A DNA stretch of 64,000 nucleotides from positions 1-64,000 of the forward strand of contig NZ_JARZAI010000035.1 in the NCBI RefSeq assembly GCF_029893355.1, in the 5' to 3' direction. The first letter of the stretch is position 1. Each line of letters begins with the position of its first letter. The notes under the pieces were generated by a model, which worked only from the letters and a program-made list of their open reading frames with translations, was not told where the DNA came from and did not search any database. Positions 40,938-50,038 of this stretch are shown here, piece by piece. Source of the DNA: Kitasatospora sp. MAA4. Lineage in GTDB: Bacteria > Actinomycetota > Actinomycetes > Streptomycetales > Streptomycetaceae. The translations under genes and the position numbers were made by a program.

Positions 40938-43040
40938 CTACCGAAGTGAGTCGGTGATCCGGCGGGCGATCGCCTCGGGCCTGGCCGGCCGGCCGAAGTG
41001 CCAGCCCTGCGCCCAGTCGCAGCCCATGACGCGCAGCCGCTCGGCGTGGTCGGCGTTCTCCACGCCCTCGGCGGTGACCGTCAGTCCCAGTGTGTGCGCC
41101 AGTGAGACCAGGCCGCCGATGATCCGCCAGCCGAGCAGCTGCTCCTTGCCGGACTCCTTCAGGTCGCTGACGAAGGAGCCCGCGATCTTCAGGCTGGAGA
41201 CCGGCAGGTCGCGCAGGTAGGCGAGGTTGGACCAGCCGGTGCCGAAGTCGTCCACGGCCAGCGAGACGCCCAGGTCGACCAGGGAGTGCAGGGCCCGCAC
41301 CGACTCGTCCTGCGGCCCGACCACCGCGCTCTCGGTGATCTCCAGTTGGAGCATCCGCGGGTCCAGGCCCGAGGAGCGCAGGATCCGGTCGATGTCGGAC
41401 ACCAGGCCGGCGTTGCGCACCTGACGGACCGCCAGGTTGACGTTGATCTGCGGCGCACGGTCGCCGAACTGCTTGACCCAGTCGGCCGCCTGGCCGCAGG
41501 CCTGCTCCAGCACCCAGCGGCCGAGCGGCATGATCAGGCCGGTCTCCTCCGCGGTGCCGATGAACTCGTCCGGGCCCAGTACGCCCAGCTGCGGGTGCCG
41601 CCAGCGCACCAGCGCCTCGACGGCCGCCAGCGAGCCGTCCGCCAGCGCGCAGAGCGGCTGGTAGTCGATGTAGAACTCCCCGCGGTCGAGCGCGACGGGC
41701 ATCCGCACCGAGACCGCGTACCGGCTCACCGCGCGGGCGTTGCGCTGCGGGTCGAAGAGCGTCCAGCGGCCGCGGCCCTCCTCCTTGGCGCGGTAGAGCG
41801 TGAGGTCCGCCGCCCGTACGGCCGCCATCGGCGTGGTGGCCGCCACCGGCCGCTCCAGCACGCCCACGCTGGCGCCGACGGCGAGGCGGTGGCCGTCGAT
41901 CGGCACCGGCTTGGCCAGCGCCGCCAGCACCGTCTTGGCGGCCGCGACGGCCTCCTGCTCGCCCCGGCAGTTCTCCAGCAGCACCACGAACTCGTCGCCG
42001 CCCAGCCGCGCCACCAGGTGTCCCAGCGGACGCAGCGCGGCCTCCAGGCGCAGCGCGACGGCGGCCAGCAGCTGGTCGCCCATCTCGTGGCCCAGGCTGT
42101 CGTTGACCACCTTGAAGCCGTCCAGGTCCACGTAGCACAGGCCGAACCTGGCGCCCGGCTCCGGCGACTCGAAGAGCGCCTCCAGCCGCTCGAAGAACGC
42201 CGTGCGGTTCGGCAGGCCGGTGAGCGGGTCGTGGGTGGCCTGGTGGCGCAGCCGCTCCTGGAGGCGGTAGCGGTCGGTGATGTCCTCCAGCATCGCCACC
42301 TGGTAGACCGGCAGGCCCTCGTCGTCGCGGATCAGCGAGCAGGTCAGGTGGGTCCAGACCACCTCGCCGTCCTGGCGGTAGTACGGCTTGTCGAACTGGA
42401 AGTGCTCGCGCTTGCCGCTGACCAGCTCCTCGTACGCCTCCCAGACGCCCGGGGTGTCCTCCGGGTGCACCAGGTCGTTGACCCGGCGGCCGTGCAGGTC
42501 TTCCGGCCGGGCGCCGAAGATGTCCTGCAGGGCCTTGTTGGCGGCCAGGATGTTGCCCTCGACGTCGCCGATGCCGATGCCGATCGCGGCGCTCTCGAAG
42601 AGCGCCCTGAAGCGCGCCTCCGACTCGCGCAGGGCCCGCTCGGCCTCCTTGCGCGCGGTGTCGGCGGCCAGCCGGATGGCCTCCTGCTCCTGCAGCGTGC
42701 GCTCGCGCAGCGCGGCCGCCCAGCCGGCGGCGAAGGCCCCGGTGAGCTCGGCGGTCCGGCCCTGGGCGAGGTCGCTGCCGTGCAGCAGGCCGACCGCGCG
42801 GGCCAGCAGCTCGGGGTCGGTGAAGTGCGCGTCCACCAGCAGCGCGCCGGCCTCCTCGGCCGACCCGGCGTCGAAGTCGGCGCCGTGCTCGGTGTGGTGC
42901 AGCAGCGCGGTCGTCCTGGCCACCAGCCGGCGCAGCGCTCCCGGGTGCATGGCCGCGCCCTGGCCGCTCTGCAGCAGCAGGGCCCAGCTCTCGGGGAACC
43001 CGTTGGCCGTGTCGTCGCCCGCCGGCGGCGGCCCGGTCAC
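40938..43040 (-). CDS. PAS-GGDEF-EAL cyclic-di-GMP signalling protein
   Basis: A 700-residue, apparently cytoplasmic, cyclic-di-GMP enzyme. An N-terminal helical region with a coiled coil (RTLQEQEAIRLAADTARKEA) leads to a PAS domain (about 140-260), a GGDEF domain with intact GGDEF at 347-351, and an EAL domain with EAL at 475-477 plus INVNLA, EITESAV, DDFGTGWSNL and TAEGVEN. Both synthase and phosphodiesterase active sites look complete; no RxxD inhibitory site is evident before GGDEF. GTG at 43040 overlaps the methyltransferase stop as GTGA, although GGAGG is unusually close to it. In streptomycetes such proteins control development. Confidence 0.85.
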   Translation of the reverse strand: MTGPPPAGDDTANGFPESWALLLQSGQGAAMHPGALRRLVARTTALLHHTEHGADFDAGSAEEAGALLVDAHFTDPELLARAVGLLHGSDLAQGRTAELTGAFAAGWAAALRERTLQEQEAIRLAADTARKEAERALRESEARFRALFESAAIGIGIGDVEGNILAANKALQDIFGARPEDLHGRRVNDLVHPEDTPGVWEAYEELVSGKREHFQFDKPYYRQDGEVVWTHLTCSLIRDDEGLPVYQVAMLEDITDRYRLQERLRHQATHDPLTGLPNRTAFFERLEALFESPEPGARFGLCYVDLDGFKVVNDSLGHEMGDQLLAAVALRLEAALRPLGHLVARLGGDEFVVLLENCRGEQEAVAAAKTVLAALAKPVPIDGHRLAVGASVGVLERPVAATTPMAAVRAADLTLYRAKEEGRGRWTLFDPQRNARAVSRYAVSVRMPVALDRGEFYIDYQPLCALADGSLAAVEALVRWRHPQLGVLGPDEFIGTAEETGLIMPLGRWVLEQACGQAADWVKQFGDRAPQINVNLAVRQVRNAGLVSDIDRILRSSGLDPRMLQLEITESAVVGPQDESVRALHSLVDLGVSLAVDDFGTGWSNLAYLRDLPVSSLKIAGSFVSDLKESGKEQLLGWRIIGGLVSLAHTLGLTVTAEGVENADHAERLRVMGCDWAQGWHFGRPARPEAIARRITDSLR

Positions 43041-43846
43041 CTCCGGTGCCCCACTCCGACCACGCCGACCATCCGCTCGGGATGCGGACCGACCGCGGTC
43101 GGTACCTCCGGGCGCCACTGCGGCAGGTAGACGACGCCGGGCTCGACCAGCTCGAAGCCGTCGAAGAGCCCGCGGATCCGCTCCATCGAGCGCATCGTCA
43201 GCGGGGTCGGCGTGCGGTTGTACAGATCCTGGTGCGGGCCGGCCTGGTCGGGGCGGCCCTCCAGGGAGGCGTGGCAGAGCGCCAGCGCACTGCCCGGCGG
43301 CAGCGCGTCGCGCAGGGTGGCGACGATGCCCTCCGGGTCCTCCTCGTCGGTGACGAAGTGCAGCACCGCGACCAGCAGCACCGCCACCGGCTCGCCGGGC
43401 GCCAGCAGCTCGACGACCTCGGGCCGGGCGAGCAGGTCGGCGGGGTCGGTCAGGTCGGCGTGCACCACCTGGCTGAGCGGGTCGTCCTTGAGCAGCAGCC
43501 GGCTGTGCGCGACGGCGACCGGGTCCTTGTCGACGTAGACCACCCGGCTCCCGGGCCGGATGTCGCGCGATATCTCGTGCACCGCGCCGAAGGTCGGGAT
43601 GCCGGAGCCGATGTCCAGGAAGCGGGTGATGCCCTGCTCGGCCAGGTACTGCACGGATCGGCGCAGGAAGGCGCGGTTGGCCCGCATGATCAGCGGCAGG
43701 TCGGGCCAGAGCTTCACGGCCTGGCGGGCCATCTCGCGGTCGGCGGCGAAGTTGTGCGAGCCGCCGAGGTAGTAGTCGTACACACGAGCCGCATTGGGTC
43801 GGTCAAGATCCATGCCAGCAGGCACCCACGGTGGTCGCTGCTGCAT
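43037..43846 (-). CDS. DUF574 SAM-dependent methyltransferase-like protein
   Basis: A 269-residue protein of the actinomycete-specific DUF574 family. The signature start RPNAARVYDYYLGGSHNFAA is present, followed by the SAM motif FLDIGSGIPTFGAVHE, the acidic residue in VVYVDKDPVAV, and DLYNRTPTPLTMRS near the end. Members are numerous in Streptomyces and have no firmly known substrate. Its stop overlaps the start of the cyclic-di-GMP gene, so the two are probably co-expressed. Confidence 0.9.
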   Translation of the reverse strand: MQQRPPWVPAGMDLDRPNAARVYDYYLGGSHNFAADREMARQAVKLWPDLPLIMRANRAFLRRSVQYLAEQGITRFLDIGSGIPTFGAVHEISRDIRPGSRVVYVDKDPVAVAHSRLLLKDDPLSQVVHADLTDPADLLARPEVVELLAPGEPVAVLLVAVLHFVTDEEDPEGIVATLRDALPPGSALALCHASLEGRPDQAGPHQDLYNRTPTPLTMRSMERIRGLFDGFELVEPGVVYLPQWRPEVPTAVGPHPERMVGVVGVGHRR

Positions 43847-43967
43847 CAGAGACCCCTTCCGGCACAGAAATAGACAAGAGGCACAAAGATCATCCTACGG
43901 TTCACCGATGACCGCAACCGGCGGGCAGGATACCTCCTGGACTCCCGGACCGGCGCAGAATGGCTGC

Positions 43968-45758
43968 ATGGCAGGACGGATCGAGGACTACGCCCTGATC
44001 GGCGACCTGCAGACGGCCGCGCTGGTCGGCCGGGGCGGCTCGGTCGACTGGCTCTGCCTGCCGCGATTCGACTCCCCCAGCTGCTTCGCCGCGCTGCTCG
44101 GCGACGAGCGGCACGGCCACTGGCGGCTCGCACCGGTCGGCGCGGCGGAGCCCGCCGGCCGCGGCTACCAGGACGGCACGCTGGTGCTGGAGACGCTCTG
44201 GGAGACCCCCACCGGCGCGGTCCGGGTCACCGACTTCATGCCGCAGCGCGACCGCGACCCGCAGCTGATCCGGATCGTGGAGGGGTTGCGCGGCGCGGTG
44301 GCGATGTGCGGCGAGCTGCGGCTGCGCTTCAACTACGGGCGCAGTGTGCCGTGGGTGCGGCGCACCGACCACCACCGGGTCGCGGTGGCCGGCCCGGACG
44401 CGGCCTGGCTGCGCGTCCCCGCCGGGGTGCACACCTTCGGCTCCGAGCAGGCCACCCGGTCCGAGTTCACCGTGCGGGCCGGCGAGCAGGTGCCGTTCGT
44501 GCTCACCTGGCAGCCCTCGCACCGCTCCGGCACCCGGCGCACCGACCCGCGGCGCGCGCTGCGCGAGACCACCGAGGGCTGGCAGCGCTGGGCGGCGGGC
44601 TGCCGCTATCGCGGTGAGTGGCACGCCGCCGTGCTGCGCTCGCTGATCACCCTCAAGGCGCTCGCCTACGCACCGACCGGCGGCATCGTCGCCGCGCCGA
44701 CCGCCGGGCTGCCCGAGGTACTGGGCGGCGTCCGCAACTGGGACTACCGCTACTGCTGGCTGCGCGACTCCAGCATGACGCTCTCCGCCCTGCTGCGCGG
44801 CGGCTTCCGCGAGGAGGCGGCGGCCTGGCGGCAGTGGCTGCTGCGCGCGATCGCCGGCGACCCGGGCGACCTGCAGACGGTGTACGGGGTGGCCGGCGAG
44901 CGCGGGCTGCCCGAGACGGTGGCCGGCTGGCTGCCCGGGCACGGCGCCTCGGCGCCGGTGCGGCTGGGCAACGCGGCCGTCGGACAGCGCCAACTCGACG
45001 TCTACGGCGAGGTGGTGGACACCCTGGAACTGGCCTACCGGGCCGGCATCCCGATGGAGCGCCAGGTCTGGACGCTACTGCGCACACTGATGGAGTTCCT
45101 GGAGCAGCACTGGCGCGACCCGGACGAGGGACTGTGGGAAGTCCGGGGCGGGCGGCAGCACTTCGTGCACTCCAAGGTGATGTCCTGGGTGGCCGCCGAC
45201 CGCGCCGTCAAGCTCGCCGAGGCCACCGGCCTGCCGGCACCCGTCCAGCGCTGGCGCGCGATGCGGTCGGCGGTGCACGCCGACGTCCTCGCGCACGGCT
45301 ACGACCCGGTCCGCGGAGTCTTCGTCCAGCACTACGGGGGACGGGAGTTGGACGCCGCGACGCTCTTCGTCGTGAAGACCGGCTTCCTCCCGCCGGACGA
45401 TCCCCGGGTGATCCGGACGGTGGAGGCGGTCCGCGACGGGCTCGACCACGGCGGCTTCGTGCGCCGCTACGCCCTCGACGGCGCACCGCTCGCCCCGGAC
45501 GGGCTGCCGGGGACCGAAGGCGCCTTCGTGGCCTGCTCGTTCTGGCTGGCCGACGCCCTCGCGGCGATCGGCCAGACCGCCGAGGCCCGCGACCTCTTCG
45601 GCCGCGCCGTCGGCCTCGGCAACGACCTGGGCCTGCTCTCGGAGGAGTGGGACCCGCTGACCAACCGCCAGCTCGGCAACACCCCCCCAGGCGTTCAGCC
45701 ACGTGGCCCTGGTGAACACCGCGTTCACGCTGGCCGCAGCGGAGTGACTCCTCAGTAG
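43968..45758 (+). CDS. GH15 glucoamylase/trehalase-like enzyme with frameshifted C terminus
   Basis: About 596 residues of a glycoside hydrolase family 15 enzyme, hydrolysing alpha-glucosidic bonds (glucoamylase or trehalase type). The N terminus RIEDYALIGDLQTAALVGRG and WLCLPRFDSPSCFAALLG, the catalytic-domain NWDYRYCWLRDSSMTL and the late LLSEEWDP glutamate are all present. After LGNTP the normal family ending QAFSHVALVNTAFTLAA lies in the next frame; a run of seven C at 45682-45688 shifts the reading so that the last 19 residues are altered and the stop moves from 45747 to 45758. It may be a real mutation or a sequencing error. Start is likely 43968; 43908 is possible. Confidence 0.85.
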   Translation: MAGRIEDYALIGDLQTAALVGRGGSVDWLCLPRFDSPSCFAALLGDERHGHWRLAPVGAAEPAGRGYQDGTLVLETLWETPTGAVRVTDFMPQRDRDPQLIRIVEGLRGAVAMCGELRLRFNYGRSVPWVRRTDHHRVAVAGPDAAWLRVPAGVHTFGSEQATRSEFTVRAGEQVPFVLTWQPSHRSGTRRTDPRRALRETTEGWQRWAAGCRYRGEWHAAVLRSLITLKALAYAPTGGIVAAPTAGLPEVLGGVRNWDYRYCWLRDSSMTLSALLRGGFREEAAAWRQWLLRAIAGDPGDLQTVYGVAGERGLPETVAGWLPGHGASAPVRLGNAAVGQRQLDVYGEVVDTLELAYRAGIPMERQVWTLLRTLMEFLEQHWRDPDEGLWEVRGGRQHFVHSKVMSWVAADRAVKLAEATGLPAPVQRWRAMRSAVHADVLAHGYDPVRGVFVQHYGGRELDAATLFVVKTGFLPPDDPRVIRTVEAVRDGLDHGGFVRRYALDGAPLAPDGLPGTEGAFVACSFWLADALAAIGQTAEARDLFGRAVGLGNDLGLLSEEWDPLTNRQLGNTPPGVQPRGPGEHRVHAGRSGVTPQ

Positions 45759-45899
45759 CCACTCACGCCACTCACAGAATTCAACGCCACCGAACACGAA
45801 TCACCATGCACGGGTCTTGACCTGTGTGACAGGTGACATGTGTCATTGCACAGCTGTTCCGTTCCTCTGCCCCCGCACCGCCGAGAGTCAGGAACCCCT

Positions 45900-47840
45900 G
45901 TGCCCACAGTCCGCTCCCACCCGGGCGCGCGCCTTCGTCGCGTCCTGCTGGCCGGCCTCGCCCTCGGCGTCGCCACCAGCGGTTTCACCGGCGTCGCCAC
46001 CCAGGCCATCGCCTCCTCCCCCAGTGCTCCCACTGTTGCCCAGCAGCACCCGTCCTCCGAGGGCTGGCAGCAGATCAACGGCGTCTGGGTCCAACTCGGC
46101 GCCACCCGCCCGCACGTGATGCCCAATGCCAAGACCTACACCGCCCAGAAGGCGGCGAACGCGGCCGGCAGCGGCATCGAACGGCCGATGAACAACTACG
46201 ACCTGCAGATGACCTACCGCGGCGGCCAGGACTCCATCGGCGTCACCACCGGCCAGCCGAAGGTCTACCTGATCTACTGGGGCAGCCAGTGGGGCACCCC
46301 CGGCACCGACCCGAGCACCGGCGACACCACGCTCACCGGCGACCCGGACAGCGCCGCGCCCTACCAGCAGGAGTTCTTCAAGGGCCTGGGCAGCACGAAC
46401 GACACCTGGTCCAAGGTGATGACCCAGTACTGCGAGGGCATCGCCCCCGGCACCGACCAGTGCCCGATCAGCGCCAACCACGTCGGCCTGCCGGTCCAGG
46501 GCCAGACCCTGTCCGGCGTCTGGGTGGACAACGCCGCGGCGTCCCCGCAGGCCGCCACCGAACCCCAGATCGCCGCCGAAGTCCTGGCCGCCGCCAAGCA
46601 CTTCGGCAACGGCGACCCCAACCAGAACCGCAACGTCCAGTACATCATCAACACCCCGAAGGGCGAGGACTCCGACAGCTGGAAGGAGCTCGGCTACTGC
46701 GCCTGGCACACCTTCACGCGCAGCTCGTACGGCACGCTCGCCTACACCCTGATGCCCTACCTGACCGACGTCCCCGACTGCGGCACCAACTGGATCAACC
46801 CCGGCGCGCGCGGCCGACTGGACGGCTACGGGATCATCGGCGGCCACGAGTACGCCGAGACCATCACCGACCAGAACCCGTCCGGCGCCTGGACCGACGC
46901 CACCGGCCAGGAGATCGGCGACAAGTGCTCCTGGATCCCGTTCGGTTCCAACGGCGGGATGTTCAACCTCCAGCTGTCGACCGGTAGTTTCCCGGTGCAG
47001 ACGATGTGGTCCAACTACGACCACCTGTGCATGGGCACCGACCCGGTCTTCGGCAACAAGGCGCTGCTGGTGACCAAGCCGTGCGACCAGACCACCCAGC
47101 GCGGCCAGGCCGTCGACTTCGCCGTCCTGGCCTCCGACTCCGCCGGCCGGCCGATCCGGTACAGCGCCGCGAACCTGCCCGCCGGCCTGCACATCAACGC
47201 CGCCACCGGCCGCATCACCGGCACCAGCAACGCCACCGGCACCCGGACGGTCACCGTCACCGGAACCGATGACAAGGGCAACGCCCAGAGCCAGAGCTTC
47301 CGTTGGGGCCTCGCCAACGGCCCCCAGGTCGGCTGCGCGCCGATCGAGCAGCTCACCGACCCCGGCTTCGAGAACAGCACCTCCAACCACGGCGCCTGGA
47401 ACCCCTCGGGCTACAACATCATCACCCCCTCCAGCGCCCACACCCCCCACACCGGCAGCTCGTACGCCTGGCTCGGCCAGGACACCGCCACCGACGACTC
47501 CATCACCCAGTGGGTGGAGACCACCCCCGGCTACTCCAAGGAGTCCTTCTCCTTCTGGCTGAACGTCACCGGCGCAGCCCAGGGCGCCACCGCCCCCGGC
47601 GGCACCGCGGCCGACACCCTCGCCCTGGAGCTCTACGACCAGTACAGCGGCAAGTACCTTGCCACCGTACGGACTTGGTCCAACCTCAACGCCACCAAGG
47701 GCTACCAGCTCCAGTCCTTCGACCTGACGCCCTACGTGGCAGCCGAGTTCGGCTCCACGGTCGGCATCAAGCTGGTCTCCCACTCCACCACCGGCAGGAC
47801 CGCCTTCCTGATCGACGACGCCTCGGTCCACCTGACCTGA
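45900..47840 (+). CDS. Secreted protein with HE motif and He_PIG (Ig-like) domain
   Basis: A 646-residue exported protein. The signal peptide is RLRRVLLAGLALGVATSGFT. The long N-terminal domain (about 80-400) contains GYGIIGGHEYAETITDQ, with H316-E317 arranged as in gluzincin-like metalloproteases or in EXORDIUM/phosphate-induced-type proteins. Next comes a putative Ig domain of the He_PIG type (IRYSAANLPAGLHINAATGRIT), then a C-terminal carbohydrate-binding-like jelly roll (about 490-646, NNGAWNPSGYN-like start and FLIDDASVHLT end). GTG at 45900 has AGGAA upstream. Enzymatic activity is unproven; I do not recognise a named family. Confidence 0.7.
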   Translation: MPTVRSHPGARLRRVLLAGLALGVATSGFTGVATQAIASSPSAPTVAQQHPSSEGWQQINGVWVQLGATRPHVMPNAKTYTAQKAANAAGSGIERPMNNYDLQMTYRGGQDSIGVTTGQPKVYLIYWGSQWGTPGTDPSTGDTTLTGDPDSAAPYQQEFFKGLGSTNDTWSKVMTQYCEGIAPGTDQCPISANHVGLPVQGQTLSGVWVDNAAASPQAATEPQIAAEVLAAAKHFGNGDPNQNRNVQYIINTPKGEDSDSWKELGYCAWHTFTRSSYGTLAYTLMPYLTDVPDCGTNWINPGARGRLDGYGIIGGHEYAETITDQNPSGAWTDATGQEIGDKCSWIPFGSNGGMFNLQLSTGSFPVQTMWSNYDHLCMGTDPVFGNKALLVTKPCDQTTQRGQAVDFAVLASDSAGRPIRYSAANLPAGLHINAATGRITGTSNATGTRTVTVTGTDDKGNAQSQSFRWGLANGPQVGCAPIEQLTDPGFENSTSNHGAWNPSGYNIITPSSAHTPHTGSSYAWLGQDTATDDSITQWVETTPGYSKESFSFWLNVTGAAQGATAPGGTAADTLALELYDQYSGKYLATVRTWSNLNATKGYQLQSFDLTPYVAAEFGSTVGIKLVSHSTTGRTAFLIDDASVHLT

Positions 47841-47952
47841 GCCGCCACCGCCCGGCCCCTGCCGCCACCCAGCGGCGCGGGCCGGGCCACCCATCCCCCT
47901 TGTGCGAAGCCGCATTTCGTGGCCTGCGCCCGAGGTCGCTACGGTCGGATTC

Positions 47953-49404
47953 ATGACCTGGAACTTCTCGACGGCCGAAGAACTCGCGGCCGCGCTGCGT
48001 GCTGGTGACGTGTCCTCGACCGAACTGACCGACGAGGCGATCGCCCGTATCGAGCGGGACGACAAGACGATCAACGCAATCTGCGTGCCGGACTTCGACC
48101 GCGCACGGGCCGCCGCGCGCGATGCCGACCAGGCGCGCGCCCGCGGTGAGGACCGACCGCTGCTCGGCATCCCGGTGACGGTCAAGGAGTCCTACAACAT
48201 CGCCGGACTGCCCACGACCTGGGGCATGCCGCAGCACCGGAACTACCTGCCGGCCGAGGACGCGGTGCAGGTGTCGCGACTCAAGGCCGCAGGCGCGGTG
48301 GTGCTCGGCAAGACCAACGTGCCCGTGGGGCTGCAGGATATCCAGAGCTTCAACGAGATCTACGGCACCACCAACAACCCGTGGGACCACCGCCGCACGT
48401 CGGGTGGCTCCTCCGGCGGGTCAGCGGCGGCCCTGGCGTCCGGCTTCGGCGCGCTGTCCATCGGCTCCGACCTCGCCGGCTCGTTGCGCACCCCCGCACA
48501 CTTCTGCGGCATCTACGCGCACAAGCCGACACTCGGGCTGGCGGCGAACCGCGGCATGGTCCTGCCCCCAGCGCCGGCACTGCCGGTCGACCTCGACCTC
48601 GCCGTCGTCGGTCCGATGGCACGCAGCGCCCGCGACCTCGCGCTCCTGCTCGACGTCATGGCCGGACCGGACCCGCTGACGCACGGCGTGGCCTACGACC
48701 TGCGGCTGCCGCCGGCGCGTCACCAGGAGCTCCGCGACTTCAGGGTCCTGGTCATCGAGGACCATCCGCTCATGGCGACCGGATCCGCCGTGCGGGCGGG
48801 CGTCAACCGCGTGGCCGGCGCGCTGGCCGACGGCGGAGCGCGCGTCGAACGGCACAGCGCGCTGCTCCCCGACCTGAGCGAAGCCGCGACGCTCTACATG
48901 CAGTTGCTCGTGTCGGGCTCCGTCGCACGCTTTCCCGTCGAAGCGCGCGAGCAGTTGCAGTCACGTGTGGCCGAACTGAGCGAGGACGACCGGAGTCTCG
49001 ACGCGGCGCGGCTGCGCGGCATGGTGCTCAGCCACAGCGACTGGGTCGAGGTGAACGGCCGTCGCGAGCTCCACCGCCACGGCTGGCGGCAGCTCTTCAC
49101 CGAGTTCGACGTCGTGGTGTGCCCCGTCACACCCACTCCGGCGTTCCCGCACGACCACCGTCCCAGTCCGCTGGAACGCCGGATCGACGTCGACGGCGTC
49201 GAGTACCCGTACTTCGACCAGCTCGTCTGGGCCGGCCTGGCCACCATGCCCGGCCTACCCGCCACCGCCGTCCCGGCGGGCCGCTCCCCCGAGGGCCTGC
49301 CGGTCGGAGTGCAGCTCATCGGTCCGATGTTCGAGGACCGCACCCCGCTGCGGCTGGCCGAACTGCTGGAGCAGCGGATCGGCGGCTTCCAACCACCTAA
49401 GTAG
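47953..49404 (+). CDS. Amidase-signature family amidase
   Basis: A 483-residue amidase-signature enzyme that hydrolyses an amide bond to carboxylate and ammonia or amine. The Ser-cisSer-Lys triad is readable: K78 in PVTVKESYN, the glycine-serine signature RTSGGSSGGSAAALASG with S153, and the nucleophile S177 in LAGSLRTPAHFCG. The C terminus WAGLATMPGLPATAVPAGRS is also typical. Length is normal. No partner gene indicates the substrate. It converges on the S24-like gene with an 8-bp overlap. Confidence 0.92.
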   Translation: MTWNFSTAEELAAALRAGDVSSTELTDEAIARIERDDKTINAICVPDFDRARAAARDADQARARGEDRPLLGIPVTVKESYNIAGLPTTWGMPQHRNYLPAEDAVQVSRLKAAGAVVLGKTNVPVGLQDIQSFNEIYGTTNNPWDHRRTSGGSSGGSAAALASGFGALSIGSDLAGSLRTPAHFCGIYAHKPTLGLAANRGMVLPPAPALPVDLDLAVVGPMARSARDLALLLDVMAGPDPLTHGVAYDLRLPPARHQELRDFRVLVIEDHPLMATGSAVRAGVNRVAGALADGGARVERHSALLPDLSEAATLYMQLLVSGSVARFPVEAREQLQSRVAELSEDDRSLDAARLRGMVLSHSDWVEVNGRRELHRHGWRQLFTEFDVVVCPVTPTPAFPHDHRPSPLERRIDVDGVEYPYFDQLVWAGLATMPGLPATAVPAGRSPEGLPVGVQLIGPMFEDRTPLRLAELLEQRIGGFQPPK

Positions 49405-49747
49405 GCCCGAGAGTCCTCCCCTCCGCGCCACTCCGGGCCACACCCTCGACCGCCAGGCAGATCCCGAAGACACGGTCATGACCGGTCCACCCGTTGACGC
49501 GGCCTCGATTGTTGCTGATCTGCACCCGCTTACGGGCCCGGTCCACCGCCGACACCAGGTGCAAGTACACCGTCCCGCCGACCCGCGCGAGAACGATGTC
49601 CCCGACCTCCACCCTCGCCGGGTCGACCGGAGCGACGACCACCTGCTGCCGACTGCGTATCAAAGGAACCATCGAGGAGCCACTCGGCCGAAACTCCACC
49701 GTTGCCCCACCAGCAACTCTGCCTGCGACTGCATCCAACATGCCCAT
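49397..49747 (-). CDS. S24/S26 peptidase-like protein
   Basis: About 116 residues with the beta-fold of LexA/signal-peptidase-like S24/S26 domains: EFRPSGSSMVPLIRSRQQV, with the nucleophile Ser in GSSMVP, and DIVLARVGGTVYLHLVSAV, where the family usually has a Lys as general base but here shows His. ISNNRGRVNGW follows. The missing Lys makes peptidase activity doubtful. The start could be 49747 or 49741. It is divergent from the class I lysS gene. Confidence 0.6.
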   Translation of the reverse strand: MGMLDAVAGRVAGGATVEFRPSGSSMVPLIRSRQQVVVAPVDPARVEVGDIVLARVGGTVYLHLVSAVDRARKRVQISNNRGRVNGWTGHDRVFGICLAVEGVARSGAEGRTLGPT

Positions 49748-50038
49748 CCGCCGATAGTGCCCAACCGGAACTCGCCGCGAGGTGGAATTTTTTGCGGCCG
49801 ACGACAGCTCCTTCACCAACTGCGCGTCGGCACGGCCGCCGCGCCGGCCGTCGCAGCCAGCCTCTCAGCCAGGCTGGCGGACCACGATGAAGTCACGGTT
49901 CGTCACGAAGGCCAGACCAGGGTGCCAGTGGAACAACCGGCCGGAGGGTAAGGCCCGTTCGGGTGTTGGCGAACCTCCCCACTCCAGCTGCCCGTATCCT
50001 TCAGGAGTCCCAGTGGGCGATATACCAGGAGGTAGAAC
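49748..50038. other. Divergent spacer upstream of class I lysS
   Basis: This 291-bp gap has no supported gene. It shows a GTTCG/CGAAC dyad near 49955-49975 and a TATCCT hexamer near 49996, but no tandem Lys leader peptide and no T-box core could be recognised, so regulation of lysS is open. Confidence 0.35.

Noticed and set aside
45834..45845. TGACA-TG-TGTCA dyad before the secreted He_PIG protein
   Set aside because: Short arms in a region of TGTGACA-like repeats; could be an operator but too weak to list as a site.
49748..50038. T-box or lysine leader control of class I lysS
   Set aside because: No AGGGUGGNACCGCG-like antiterminator core and no short Lys-rich leader peptide was found.
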